A stretch of DNA of 64,000 nt. It comes from Sequoia sempervirens. Its lineage: Eukaryota > Streptophyta > Pinopsida > Cupressales > Cupressaceae. Both the position numbers and the translations under genes were made by a program. Under the pieces are notes generated by a model. The model was given only the letters and a program-made list of their open reading frames with translations, ran no database searches and was not told the DNA's origin. The stretch is from positions 163,880 through 227,879 of the forward strand of contig VDFB02139423.1 of assembly GCA_007258455.2 (NCBI GenBank), read 5' to 3'. This document shows positions 33,881 to 46,025 of this stretch, one piece after another (position 1 is the stretch's first letter; every line of letters begins with the position of its first letter).

Positions 33881-35060
33881 AACTCCAAACCATAAAATAA
33901 CCTTGGGCAGCAGTATATCAAGTCTCAAAACATTCAAATATTCAAATTTTATCAAGTTTTATGGGGTTTGTGTTGCTGCCCCTATAGATTTTGATGGAAA
34001 AGGGCATGAAAAATGAGGTTTCACCCTAGGGTTTGATAAAATATTACATATAGAGGTTGGATGATTGTCTTTTGAGTTTCTGCAAGTGATTTTAAGAAGG
34101 TTTGAGGTGGTGGCATGTTGTTGTAAGGTGTGGAACCATTCCTTTCAATAAACCCTCCTCATACTAGCATAAAATAAGGGTTTTGTGGTTTGGCATGGTG
34201 GAGTGAGTTTCTCTTGAGACAAATTGTGGATTTGAGGGTTCTGATACATGATAATTACTGCCCCAATAAGTTTAGGGGGTTGTTGAATGTTTAAAGGTAT
34301 GTTCCTTTGTAAATTAGGCCTAGTTATCACTTAATGGACTCTCAAAACCCTGTTTTGAGGGTTACAAACCAATTATGATAAAATTGCTGTTATTTCCTCA
34401 AATATGAGTTAAAAGACTTCAAAATACTTTCAAAAATTACCTAACTCCTTGATTTGAAGAAAACTAATCAACAATCAAAGTATAAGGTGTTGTACAATCC
34501 ACACAAGCTTGAAACAAAAAAGGAAAAGTGTTGCAAATACATAAAACATCATCCTTTATTTACTAATTTCTTTAAGAATACAAGTTCTGCTCTTTTCCAC
34601 GCCTTTACAATCCTTCATATAGCTATTCCAATTAGTTATGAATGCTTCCCCTACATTTTCCATCGACTAACTACCCTTTCTAATAAGAGGATTCTTCATC
34701 TTCTATAATTTTTCAATTGTGCAACTAATGCAAGTTTTGCATTTTTACACCAAATGGCAACTTTTGTGTAATATAACTTCTCTACTCACCTAATGACCTA
34801 TTTGAGACTTTGAATACATTACATATGACCTTCACATGACCTTTTTCACATTGTTTACATTTGAAAATTCAAATTTTGCAAATTTTCCTATTGAAGGCAT
34901 TTAGAGAACAAGATTCTCCTGCACCAAACATGAACTCCAAAATTTCAATATTTGAGTAAATCTCATTACAAGTAAATCTCATTACAATGCCTTAGGTACT
35001 CCGTTCTCATAGATCTTTTACAATGTCACTCATACATTCGAGATTCTCTTTTAATGTCTA
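33881..35060. other. No gene recognised
   Basis: T- and A-rich sequence with several short open frames of low-complexity composition. Nothing is supported as coding. Confidence 0.45.
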
Positions 35061-35064
35061 AATC

Positions 35065-35690
35065 ATAGGTGCTCATTATGAGGTCAACTTCAATTGAGTA
35101 ACTTGAAATTCCCTTGCTAAACTTCACACGCTAGTTTATAATGGCTTCAAATCATAATTGAGATTTGTCAAGATCATCAAAATAAGGATGTTGCATTTAT
35201 TTTTTGGCTAAGATTCTCTTTTGTGGCTCATAAATCAACATTTTCTACAACGAGAGACCAATCAATTTTTTAGTAGTTTACTTACAAATATGCAAAGTAA
35301 AAGAAGAAAAAGAAAGAGCATCCAAAATGGAAATGAAATGAAAATAGATGGAAGGAACTTACAGATAGGCATTCCAGTCTCTCAACTTAGTCACTCCTGG
35401 TCATACATCTTCACTGGGAGTTCCAAGATACCTATTGCACACACCACCTCTCATGAATATAATAATGTGAAATTCGAGATGCTCTTGAAATGTACATCAT
35501 AGGTGCTCATGATAGGGTTAACTTCAAATTAATAACTTGAATTTCCCTCACCAAGCTTTGCACACACTTTTGTAATGGATTAAAATCATAATTGAGATTT
35601 GTCAAGATCATCAAAATAAGGATGTTGCATTACTTTTCTGGATGATATTTTTCAAGATCATCAAAATAAGGATGTTGCATCAAAAAAATT
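35065..35690. repeat. Two direct copies of a ~135-bp segment plus a short third
   Basis: CATAGGTGCTCATTATGAGG... at 35,068 and CATAGGTGCTCATGATAGGG... at 35,499 head similar segments that end AAATAAGGATGTTGCAT. A shorter third piece with the same ending lies at 35,652-35,681. The array is just left of the transposase-like copy B. Confidence 0.7.
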
Positions 35691-35740
35691 AATGTGCATA
35701 CAAGTATAAATTAATAAGAACCGATGTGCATACTTACAAA

Positions 35741-36718
35741 TTAATCCAACGAACCATCCGGGTCTGCTCTACTCTTTATTGTGTCAAGTATTGTCTCATG
35801 GTAAAACTCACAGACCTTCCACAAGACCTTGTTCAAATGTCTACCCCCATATTTGGTCAAATGAATATTGGATGCCACAACAAGGTTAAAGTAATGAAGA
35901 ATCTTACGATGCGTGTCAAAGTCCTGAAACAACCAATGTTTAACACTTTTATGTGGGTACCTTCTAAGCCACGTTCTAGTAACAACAATTGAGCTTGTAG
36001 GGTATTCGATGTTTTCTCCATCTATAATTGGGGCCTCCAATTTCTTTTTGGCCTCAACACAATGACACAAGTAATAGTCCATTCCCTCTTCATTGTATTC
36101 ATCTACAATAAATGCATATACATGCCCTACATTGATATGTGCAGCAAATCTCTTAAAATTAGTCAACATTACGAATACAATGCAAAGTAAGATAACAATA
36201 TGGAATTTCAAAAACTAAGCAAAAAAATATATTACCTGGTTGAACTAGATCTGATATGTGGTCAAAGTCGACCGATGATTCCATCTGTGTTAGCTCCAAT
36301 ACCATCGGAGGGAAATACGTGTGAAGTGGGCTAAGATAACTTGTCAACCATTTGTCAACCCACTCCCTTGACTCACAATCATTCTAGGCTTGCATTGTAC
36401 ATGAAGAATAAAAGCATGCCATCTTACGTGTATCGATACTCCATGAACTTGCATTTGAGCTAAGGAAAGAGTGTAGCTCACTCGATCTTGTTAGTGTACA
36501 ACAATCTTCATATGGTGCAATGTTAGTATCATCCATCAACCAAAAAAATCTACAAATTGAAGACATACCTTCATTACCTATACCCATTGAAGAATTACAC
36601 CACTTGACGATTGATCTTGCATCTGTCAAATTTGCACTGTCTTTATACTTTAACTCTTCTTGTGCGAATGATCTTTTCACACATGCTCTTGCACCATCAT
36701 GCTCCCCCTTTCCATGCC
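35741..36718 (-). pseudogene. RNase H-fold (DDE-like) transposase gene remnant, copy B, cut by assembly gap
   Basis: This is the 3' half of a gene homologous to copy A at 18,786-22,049, on the same strand. From the gap it reads HGKGEHDGARACVKRSFAQE, then ADARSIVKWC-like sequence, FFWLMDDTNI, a TAG at 36,384, SSVDFDHISDLVQPG, an intron at 36,127-36,235, and GHVYAFIVDEYNEEG to the stop at 35,741. The C-terminal domain shares GHVY, EYPTSSIVV-T-TW, RHKKI/THRKI-HY and NKVLWK with copy A. The N-terminal half would lie beyond the N run and is not seen to its right, where tandem repeats begin. Substantial divergence from copy A suggests an old duplication or independent insertions. Confidence 0.6.
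36127..36235 (-). other. Intron in transposase-like copy B
   Basis: Minus-strand donor CCAG|GTAATA and acceptor ATGTAG|GGCATG lie at the same protein position as the copy A intron. Confidence 0.65.
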
Positions 36719-36818
36719 NNNNNNNNNNNNNNNNNNNNNNNNNNNNNNNNNNNNNNNNNNNNNNNNNNNNNNNNNNNNNNNNNNNNNNNNNNNNNNNNNN
36801 NNNNNNNNNNNNNNNNNN
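36719..36818. other. Assembly gap (100 N)
   Basis: Exactly 100 undetermined bases, the usual placeholder for a gap of unknown size. The true missing length is unknown. Confidence 0.99.
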
Positions 36819-36909
36819 AGTGCCATAGAACCAAGTAACTGAGTACCATAAGTGTCATAGAAGCAAGTATCTGAGTACCATAAGTGCCATAGAACCAAGT
36901 AACTATTAG
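36819..36909. repeat. 32-bp tandem repeat at gap edge
   Basis: Units of AGTGCCATAGAACCAAGTAA plus CTGAGTACCATA repeat about 2.9 times directly after the N run. The gap probably hides more of this array. Confidence 0.85.
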
Positions 36910-37500
36910 GAAAGATGGTCTCGGGGCCCTTCTCTAGGGGCCCCTCCATACATTTCCTAGTACCTTCCCCTTGTTTGTGTAAGGGGGTTAACCTCCAAAA
37001 GGAAGGTACAAAATAAGTACACACATAAAACTAGGGGGGAATGGATTACGACCGTCCCATACCAGTCCCATTTGCACCCCCATCCTCACAAAATAATTCC
37101 CCAGTGCATCTACTCCCCCATACAACCTGCCAGGGACCCCTCTTGGATATGGCAGTTTACAATAGTCACATTACGATATATTTTGCCAATAGTTGAAAAA
37201 AATAAGAAAGCCTCAAACAAGCAATCTTAAATTTGTAAAGAAAATATATTCGATAAGCTTTCTCAATATAAGATAAAGATAAATTCAAAAGTGGCCAAAT
37301 CAAGAAAATCTCAATTGAAATAAATTAAGTCCTTGAGGCAAGGAGGACTAACACAACATTTAAAATGGCCAAATAGCCAAAAAGTAGAATTTTACACTGT
37401 TGGCATAATTCAAAAGAAAACATAAGAAAAGGAGATCATTAAAATGAAATAAAATAATAATATCAATAACCCACATTTTATCAACAATTGCACATTACGA
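36910..37500. other. No gene recognised
   Basis: Contains a GGGGCCC-rich patch near 36,920-36,950. No coding or RNA gene was seen. Confidence 0.45.
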
Positions 37501-37539
37501 ACACCATGTGGCTTTGCTACGCCACCTAGAGGGAGGAGG

Positions 37540-37745
37540 AGAATGGTGGTTCTCTAACCACATAATAGCATGCAATAAAAGTGTGGTCCCTGACCATATG
37601 AATATAATAGTACACAGTAACATGGTGGACTCATCCACAAGTATGGTGGTTCTCTAACCACATAAATATCACAACTGAGAGAAAATGGGTGGTACCTGAC
37701 CACATGAATACAAAAAAAACATAGCACCAAGGTGGACTTATCCAT
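37540..37745. repeat. ~125-bp duplicated segment
   Basis: GGTGGTTCTCTAACCACATAA occurs at 37,544 and 37,644, each followed by a GTGGTNCCTGACCA(T/C)ATGAATA phrase and GGTGGACT(C/T)ATCCA. GTGGT and ACCAC also form small inverted pairs within each unit. Confidence 0.65.
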
Positions 37746-37817
37746 GAAAGAATATCAAACCATATGTTGACCATCAGTATCAGTCCCACACAACCTCGAA
37801 ACATGCTAAGAAATTGA

Positions 37818-37991
37818 CCCCTAGATTCAATGTATCTGCAATCACTGAAAAGGAGCACCACCCCTGGATTCACTATATCCACAACCACTGAATAGGTACA
37901 CCAACCCCTGGATTCACTATATCCACAACCATTGAATAGGAACACCAACCCCTGGATTCATTGTATCTGCAATCACTGAATAGGAAAACCA
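37818..37991. repeat. Four-copy 44-bp minisatellite
   Basis: Units beginning CCCCT(G/A)GATTCA start at 37,818, 37,861, 37,905 and 37,949. Each contains CAATCACTGAATAGG or CAACCACTGAATAGG. Confidence 0.9.
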
Positions 37992-38863
37992 TCTGATGCA
38001 TGAAAGACAAATTTAGTTGGATACTTGCCCAATGTCCACCATATTCCTACCTTAGTTGTCATTGAGAGGCCTTGGTTATTCATAGCTCTATTAACATAGT
38101 CATGCTGTGACATTTTAAAATCCTCACTATATTACTTATCTCAAGTATTGAAGACTATTTCACTATATATATGATACCGCGTGCTAGTGTTAGGAGGTGT
38201 TCTCCCAATTGCTCTTAAGAATTTCCATTTTCTCATCTCCATGTTCTATAATCCAAACACCTTGATTTTCTTCACCCACAATTTACAAAAGGTACAATAT
38301 GTGAATTCTCACATTCCATCCACTTCCCTTTACTCTAAGTTGGATACCCCAACTACAACTAAAGATGCAACCTTGGTTTTACTAATTATTTTCCCACATC
38401 TTGCACATATAACTTCATTAGTGAGTCACCCATGCTTACTTTCCTTACTTAGACAAGGTTATATGTCACATAATCATGTCCATATCTACTTTTTTTTACA
38501 TTTGTTTTCTCCTTTTAAAATACTATAACCTATTGGTTTACCTAGGACACCTTTTTTCCTAGAGTTTCCTCAATATTTTCCATGTTATCATATTTAAGTA
38601 CGACACAAAACTTTATCTTTACAAGGTTTATTCTTTCCAACTACATAAAGGTGTTTGTCTCTATTATGTTCTCAATCATTTAATATATGTTTCAAATCCA
38701 CACAAGTTCCAATTTGACCCTTTTATTTTCCTCCTAGGAAGTGGTCTACTAATTGCCTCCTTGCTTGTTTCTCCATGTTTCTCTTATTTGTTTGCCACCA
38801 ATTTTGCTCAAACAAATTAGGTATGTATAATTGTCAAGTCACCCTTTCAGATTCCACCTAGGT
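37992..38863. other. No gene recognised
   Basis: A plus-strand open frame of 115 codons at 38,181-38,528 has no recognisable domain and biased Leu/Phe/His/Ser content. It is not supported as a gene. Confidence 0.45.
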
Positions 38864-39240
38864 TTTTTTTGCATGCATCACAAGCAACCCTGTGTGACTT
38901 AAATCACAAAATATTTATTAAAGAAAAATTACACAATCTATTCATTTAATTTGCCTAACTATAATAGCAAGACTTGATAAGTGAGAGTTAAAGGAAACAA
39001 CTGTTGCACATAAGGTTGATCTTTGCATCGATTAATACATTAATAAACTTCTTTGCTACTTGAACATATCCATTCCGGGTGTACAAATAAAGGGGAATAA
39101 TTTTTGTAGGGTTTGTCTTTACAATCCATGATATCTCAACATGCCAATCATAGTTACCACATTTATCAATTTCGTACTAAATTAATATATCACACCTTAG
39201 AATTTAGGTTTCATGGGTTGTGCACAAGGTGGAGCCTTCT
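38864..39240. repeat. ~370-bp direct repeat, copy 2
   Basis: Partner of 33,507-33,880, with matching ends and a few substitutions and small indels. The pair flanks the transposase-like copy B and the assembly gap. Confidence 0.8.
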
Positions 39241-39859
39241 GTTTTGAACTTATGAAAGAGCTAAGAAATCAACTTCTTTGGACCAATTCTCGAGTCACAA
39301 AAGAGAAAGAATATCACTTTTTATTTGATTGATCAAACATTCGTTCAATAATAAGAATAAATCAAATGAAAGTGCTAGTTACAAGGGAATGCAACATCAT
39401 AATAGAATTCAAAGCCAGTTTCTTCACATGTAATAAAAAACGTGAAGGGACACTGAATCCATTAATTTTTTTTAAACAAATTATTTGAATTTTGAATATT
39501 TAGAAAGTTGCATTTGAAGAGACATAAAGATTAAATACATACTCTTTTTTGTATTAATAATTACATGATTAATAGTTTAGATTATTGCTTTGATAAGAAC
39601 TCCTTTTAACCTCCTCTAAAACATTGCACAAAATATTATGCATAAGAAACTGAAAAAAGCTTTCAAGATGCCTCTAGATATAAGTGTCAATATTACATAA
39701 AATTCAAAACAAATCCTTTGTGGTGATAAGAATTTTAGATTGAGATGAAACTAAAAAGGAATAGTTTACATCAAAAGGTTATGCATATCTCACATAACAA
39801 CAAAGTCATTTCTCAATCAACTTAATGAAGAACTGAATTTTGGAGCCCTTGTTCAAAAT

Positions 39860-40040
39860 TTTGAAGAAAGAACCAAAGTTTGAAAAAAATTGCAAAAATG
39901 TCATAGAGTTGCTTAAGGGCTTGGTTCTAGGGCCTTCGAAAGGGTCGTGGAATGAAATTCAGATAAAGAACCAAATTTTGAAGGAAGCTGCAAAAATTTC
40001 AAAGAGTTTCTTAAGGGTTTAGTTCTAGGGCCTACAAATG
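39860..40040. repeat. ~98-bp tandem duplication
   Basis: AGAACCAAAGTTTGAA... at 39,869 and AGAACCAAATTTTGAA... at 39,967 head units that end GGTT(C/T)AGTTCTAGGGCCT or a close variant. A 60-codon open frame spanning it follows from the repeat. Confidence 0.75.
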
Positions 40041-42880
40041 AGTTGTTCAATGAAAATGTGATATTGTATTTCAGATTTAATGTTTAGGAAATCATTACCC
40101 ATTTCCAAGATTATTTCATTATATGTTTATGCGCATGTGTGGTATGTGTAGATGCATGCATGTGCATGTGTACATATATTTGTACACACTGGACTATTCT
40201 AATATTCTAATATTTTCCCTATTTAAGCCCCAAGTAAAAGAGGCATAACTCCTAAGTATTAACTTGTTAAATTTTATAATAAGCTTTGACCATACTCTTT
40301 TTATATTTCAGTTGACATATTTATAAAGTTTTATTACACAAGGAGAATCTTAAAATCATCTAGCATGGCATCAAAAGAAAAGAGAATTTTGATTATCGAA
40401 AGATCAATTGAAAGAATAGAAGCAAAAATACATCAAATATAGAATTGTAGTGGAAGACAATATAAAGTAAATATAAACTATATTTTTCACTTTTTCTCTC
40501 TTACTAAAAATTTAAAACAAGTGACCTTGTGAAAATTCTCAACTTATCATGTCATACCACATGCATGGAGAATCCATTGGAAAATGACATCAAGTGAAGT
40601 TCATAGCACAAAATATGCACCTCAAAACCAAGGGAAGCGTTGTCATTAGAAAGAACTCCATTCAATGAGTTTTTGAAAGTGTTGATATCTAAAGAAGCAA
40701 CATTCTAGCTAACAATGTTTCTCGTTATTACACTTAGAACTGAGTGCATCAATGGATACATACCATACTGTTGAGACCAACATCAATGAGGAGAAATAAG
40801 ACATTAACCATATGAATACTTCCCATCATCTACCAAGAAAAGATTAGAAAGATTTTTAAGTATGAACACTAATGAGAAGTTCAACATTCACATTTTTGAA
40901 AGACAATTTGAAATAAAGATTAAAGAACCTTCCAATTTATAATATATTTTGATTAAATAAAAATAGAGATTTTGATAATTGTGTATTGATATTACAAATA
41001 TTGGTTATATTACTACATATAAAACTCATAAAGCTCATTAACTAAGCAAAATATCATATGCCCATTAAGATATAGAAGAGCTATCTTTCTTGATGACCAT
41101 ATCAGGTACCTCAAGTATAGACCAGTTGATATGTTTTAAAGCTAATAAGCACCAGAGAGAGTGTAGAGATTCATAACAGAAAGCTATTTAAGAGAGGGAA
41201 AATATAACAATGGATTTAACAAAATCTTCAGACATGAAAAGAAGAGAATGAAAAGGTCTCAAACAAAGTCACCAACATAATTGAAAAGTCCCCTTTATAA
41301 GAGCACATGAACAAATATTCCTTTCTACTTTAATCTTTATCATTGTAGTAACTAATTTCAAAAATGGAATTTGAAAATAGTTAATTTCCATTTTGTTTTT
41401 CTCTGTACATTCATAAATTACAAACTAATCATAACATTTTTTTTTCATTCAAGAGTTATTGTTACAAATTTTCTTTTCTCAACTAAAAAACCACTACCAG
41501 AAGATTTTGAGGGTTTCAAGCCCCCATTTGCAGCTTCCTCCATTTCAGAGGTTAAGCTTGTTGAGATTTTTTAGACTTGTGAATAACAACTAAGTTGATT
41601 GTGGATATCTGTTAAAGTAGATATTTTCATATATATATATATATAACCATAATTTGCACAAAATGTGCAAAATTAAATACAAAATTGAGAAGACAGTTAA
41701 TGATTGATTGTTCAATGTCCATTGTCAAATTATAAATGTTAAATGACAAATCAAAATGGTTTATATCATAGTAGCATTACTCTAAATCAGCATTGGCTTA
41801 ACAAAACTAAAATTATAAATGAAATTCATTTTCATAGGATTAAATTAGAAAAACATGCACAAGAATGTTGCTTTTCCATCTGGCACAGTCCAAAACAAAT
41901 TAAAACTAGAGCATGGGTTTGGAAATGGTAGTCCCCAGTAAGGTTGCAAGGAAAAACCTCGACCATCAAACCTAAATTAAGGCCTTCAAGGACATAGTGA
42001 CCACAACACTGCCATTTTTCACACCACTTGTAAGTTTTAACCAAACTCCAAATCCTTCAAAAAGATGTCTGGCTAAGTTGAACCTACTAGATTCAATTTT
42101 TTTTTTTTAATATAACTAATACCAACCAACCCTAAAATATCATCTTTTGAGATGTACTAGGGCTAAATGATCAAGCAAGGGCCAGACCCTACACAAACCC
42201 AGGCTGGATATAGCCTAGGATCAAAACTTGGCCCAGACCAGTACAAGTTGAGCTAGACTTTCTGATAAATCCTAGTCACAGAGATATAGAAGTTCAAAAA
42301 AATGTCAATGGGATTATAATATATATAATAATGGTTATGGGATATGCTATTGAGTGAGTCACCCATTTTAAATCAAATACTGATCACTACAATAAGGTTG
42401 TTTCCAATTACTCCATACAACATATAGCTTGGTTATGTAATGTATATGGTTTCATTGAATAAGGTTTAATATATCAAGAATGTGATCTAAGCATACCCTA
42501 GCTTCCTCTTAAGATTGCATGTAATGCTCTCTTGAGCTTTATCAACTATATAATACTGGAAAAGATAATTTACAATAAATGAATGATGCTTCAATTTTAT
42601 AAACAACGATCAATTCCATTATCAATTGAAAATAGAAGGGATCCCCTTGAGCCTTGACAAGAACATAGCCTCGTCAAGTTTCAACCAAAACTTTTTATGT
42701 GGAAAAACAAACACACTAAATAGAAAAGGTAGAGGTCTTAGTTCACTACTTGGAATCTAAACAATAAATAAAATTTTGCAGTACTTGAAGAAGATGACCA
42801 CCGTATACAATAAAAAGAGAAAACAAACAATTTAGTTATGGGTAAGGTAGGATTTACAAATACAAACTACATAATTTCTT
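40041..42880. other. No gene recognised
   Basis: AT-rich sequence with many short open frames, none with a domain. A small (AT)n run lies at 41,631-41,644. Confidence 0.45.
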
Positions 42881-42884
42881 TAGT

Positions 42885-43135
42885 AATGTAAAATATCCAA
42901 TTTCTTAAAAAAGTAAAATATCCACTTTGTTAAAAATGTAAGATGCACAATTTATTTAAAAATGTAAGATGCATAATTTATTTTAAAATGTAAGATACAC
43001 AATTTTTTTTAAATGTAAATTTACACAATTTATTTTAGACAATAAATTTACACATTTTCTTTAAACATGAAAAATATCCAATTCCCTTAAAAGTGCAAAA
43101 TGCCCTTTTTTTAAAAATATATTAAATATTTTATT
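42885..43135. repeat. Degenerate ~28-bp tandem repeat
   Basis: Units of the type TTTAAAAATGTAAGATGCACAA recur about eight times with drifting sequence (AAAATATCCAATTTC, AAGATACACAATTT, AAATTTACACAATTT). Confidence 0.75.
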
Positions 43136-44219
43136 TCTTTAAAATGTTTTCCCATTAAGGGGGCTCCTAAGGTTAAGAAGTACCCAATTTCATGGGATTT
43201 GGTGAGGTGGGTTCCCTCTCCCTCCAGCTTTTTTCAAACTAACCTTTAACAGTGCAACTCAATGAAAAACAACCGCATCTGAGACTGGATGTGTTATGCA
43301 ACTGTGCTTGGTCTTTAATTGAAGTGGGAGTGATGTCATTTGATTTTGGGATAAACAATGAAGCTGAAGCATCTGTCACTGTATTGGGTTTGCAGCCTTG
43401 TCACAATGTAGGATTAGAAAACCATACATTCAAAGGACTTCGTGATCTTCATTACCACCATAAAAAATGGAAGTTCAGGACATGGAAGTTGTGATTTCTT
43501 TTCTTTCTAGCATTGTTTTCAGGAAGCTAATACTATTGCAAAAAATTTGGCCAGCCCAAAAAACAAAAGCCACAAAACAAATATTTTTTGACAATGTTGT
43601 TGAAAGGTGTGTAGACCTTCATCATTTCTAGGAATTGCAATCCTAAGGGATGATGATGTGAAATATATGAGAACTGTGAAACCATATGCTTCAGATTAAA
43701 GTTGAATTTTGAGTTAATCTAGGTCTACGCATTTCTAAATGATGTCAATTTCATTTGTTAGTTACATCATCTAGGGATTAAGAGTTTATTGAGAATACCT
43801 GATGGATAATACTATATGAATCTAGGGTTTGCAAATTTAAAATAAACCTAGGGTTTGTAGAGTTTAATTTGGACCAAAAAGAATAAAAACAAGGAACAAA
43901 GAAAATATGATTTAATTGAATAAATTACTGATTAGTGATGATTCCAAGAGATTTTTGTGACGGTAAAATGAAGTTAATGCTCCCTCTCATTCTTCCATTC
44001 TATAATACATTGGTTATTTTTAATATTACCAATTCAGAAGTGGGAGGAGAGATACTAAGCACTCAGACACTTCTTCGGTACATTTAGAGACCCTTCCTGT
44101 ACCATGTCACAACCCTCATGTGAGAATGCATGAATTTGAGGAGGAACATAAAAGAAATAGAGACAATGCAAAGCTAGGTGATAACAATTTATTAAGCATT
44201 GCTCTACAAGGATTTAAGG
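43136..44219. other. No gene recognised
   Basis: An 80-codon plus-strand open frame at 43,252-43,494 has mixed composition but no domain or splice context I recognise. It is left as unsupported. Confidence 0.4.
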
Positions 44220-44234
44220 AGACACTAGTAAATT

Positions 44235-44495
44235 TGGAAAATAAATGACTTCATTGACTAAAACTTTTAGTCACATGACTAAATTCTGATCGCATTGACT
44301 AACACTAGTAGAATTTGACAAATAAACGACTAATTTGGTCATTTATAAGTGACTAATTTGGTCATCGGGTAAAATCACAACTAAATGACTAAATAAATGA
44401 CTAATATTAGACAAATAAAAATGACTAATATCACACAAATAAAAATGACTAAATGTATGACTAAATTAGTGACTAAATAAATAACTACTACTCCT
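44235..44495. repeat. Left subterminal GACTAAAT repeats
   Basis: About fifteen short copies of GACTAAAT / GACTAAT with spacers such as AAATAAATGACTAA. At 44,303 a second CACTAGTAGAATTTGAC begins, resembling an element end. Confidence 0.85.
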
Positions 44496-44929
44496 CTATT
44501 CTTTTTTCTTTCAAATTTGATCATAATTCATAGAGCTTAAGGCCCCCTCATGGGATCCCCACCTAAGCAGGTCATTTGATCGCCTAGGTTGCTTGGTGCA
44601 CCAAAAATACCTATTGCGTGGAAGACATTTCCTCTTGGTGCAGTCTTAAGGCCTTCACATATTTTATAAAAAAATTTAACATTTACATTCTTTAAGTTTT
44701 ATTACTCATTATGTTAATGAATAATTAATGTTTTGAACTATGATTTGAAGCAAGTTTGATTTTCTTGTTGTGTTAGCATGTCAAATGTATCAAAGATAAA
44801 TTGTGGTCAATTTCACTAATAACACAACAAAATAATTAGTCACACAAATAAAAATTAGACAATATGATATTAAAGTGGATAATTAAAAAATATATTTTTA
44901 ATTGAGAAAATGGGTGGTATTATAATATA

Positions 44930-45060
44930 ATAATATAATAATATTATATTATAATATTATATAATATAAATATATTATAATATAATATATTATAAATATT
45001 ATTAATATAATATAATATAAATATAATAAATAATATAATATAATATTATTCTTTAGAAAC
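44930..45060. repeat. TAATATTATA-type AT minisatellite
   Basis: Overlapping AATATAATAT/ATATTATAAT permutations. A related block lies at 45,425-45,600. Confidence 0.85.
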
Positions 45061-45424
45061 ATGTATATAATTTTTATTTTTATTTTTGTTTTAGATTTAT
45101 GCTTTGTTTAATTTTGTTTTTTTGTTTTAGATTTTTGTTTTGTTTTATTTTAAAATTTGATTTTTTTAGAAATATGTATATAAAATTTTCCAAATACATA
45201 AAAAGAGACTTGTTTTTTAATTTTAAATTTTTGATTTTATAGATTTTTCTAAATAAATAATAGAGATATATGTTTAGAAAGACATTTATGGATTTTTATT
45301 TTTATTTTTAGTAAATCTTTTTTATTTTATATTTTAAGAAACTTTCCTTTTTACATAAAAGATACTAAATTTATATTTTTAAATTTATAATTTTTGATTT
45401 TTAATCTATGGATTTTTCTAGATT

Positions 45425-45600
45425 AATATAATATAATATAAATATTATAATATTACATTATATTATATTATATTATAATAATATAATATTATATAGTATT
45501 TATATCATATTATTATTATTAATATTATAATATTAAATTACAATATATTTAATATTATATAATAATATAATATTATAATATATTTAATAGTATATATAAA
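45425..45600. repeat. TAATATTATA-type AT minisatellite
   Basis: Same composition as 44,930-45,060, separated from it by T-rich sequence. Confidence 0.85.
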
Positions 45601-45744
45601 TTTGGATAAATTAAGTGTCAAATTTGGATGTCTATTATTATATATTTAATAGTATATATTGTATAAAAACCTAATTTATTTAATTTCGATTTCATTTCAA
45701 TTCTCTTTTTAGCGGACATAATGGACGCCATAATTTTCTAATCC

Positions 45745-46025
45745 ACTCATCGAAACCTTATTTTCCGGCTGCAGCTCACCAAATGGGAGAAGTGAAAGGT
45801 AAGGCTAGCGAGGAAAAGTTTGGAGGAGCCGAAACCAATAGCCGCGAGAAAGCAGAAAATCCGCAAGTAAAGAATGCCCAACATTAAAACCTAAATGTGC
45901 TCAATATTAGATCTTAGCCATAATTTTAAGGATGCCCTAATGTTAAAACTTAAATGTGCTCAGTATTAGGATCTTGGCAATAATTTTCATTTTAAAAACA
46001 TACTCTAAAACCCTCGTTGAAACCT
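45745..46025 (+). repeat. Dispersed module, copy 2, with leader repeats
   Basis: Contains GGCTGCAGCTCACCAAAT, then ATGGGAGAAGTGAAAGG opening a frame of about 34 codons (MGEVKGKASEEKFGGAETN...) that corresponds to the small frame in copy 1. Two leader repeats with CCTAAATGTGCTCA(A/G)TATTAG follow at about 45,890 and 45,950. It lies inside the CACTA-like element. Confidence 0.6.

Noticed and set aside
36520..37024. Open frames running through the N tract
   Set aside because: The open length is created by 100 undetermined bases and is an artefact.
36819..37991. CRISPR-like array
   Set aside because: The repeats are head-to-tail without unique spacers and the window is plant DNA. They are ordinary minisatellites.
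33507..39240. Calling the 370-bp direct repeats LTRs of a complete element
   Set aside because: No TG...CA ends, target duplication, primer-binding site or polypurine tract could be fixed at their edges.
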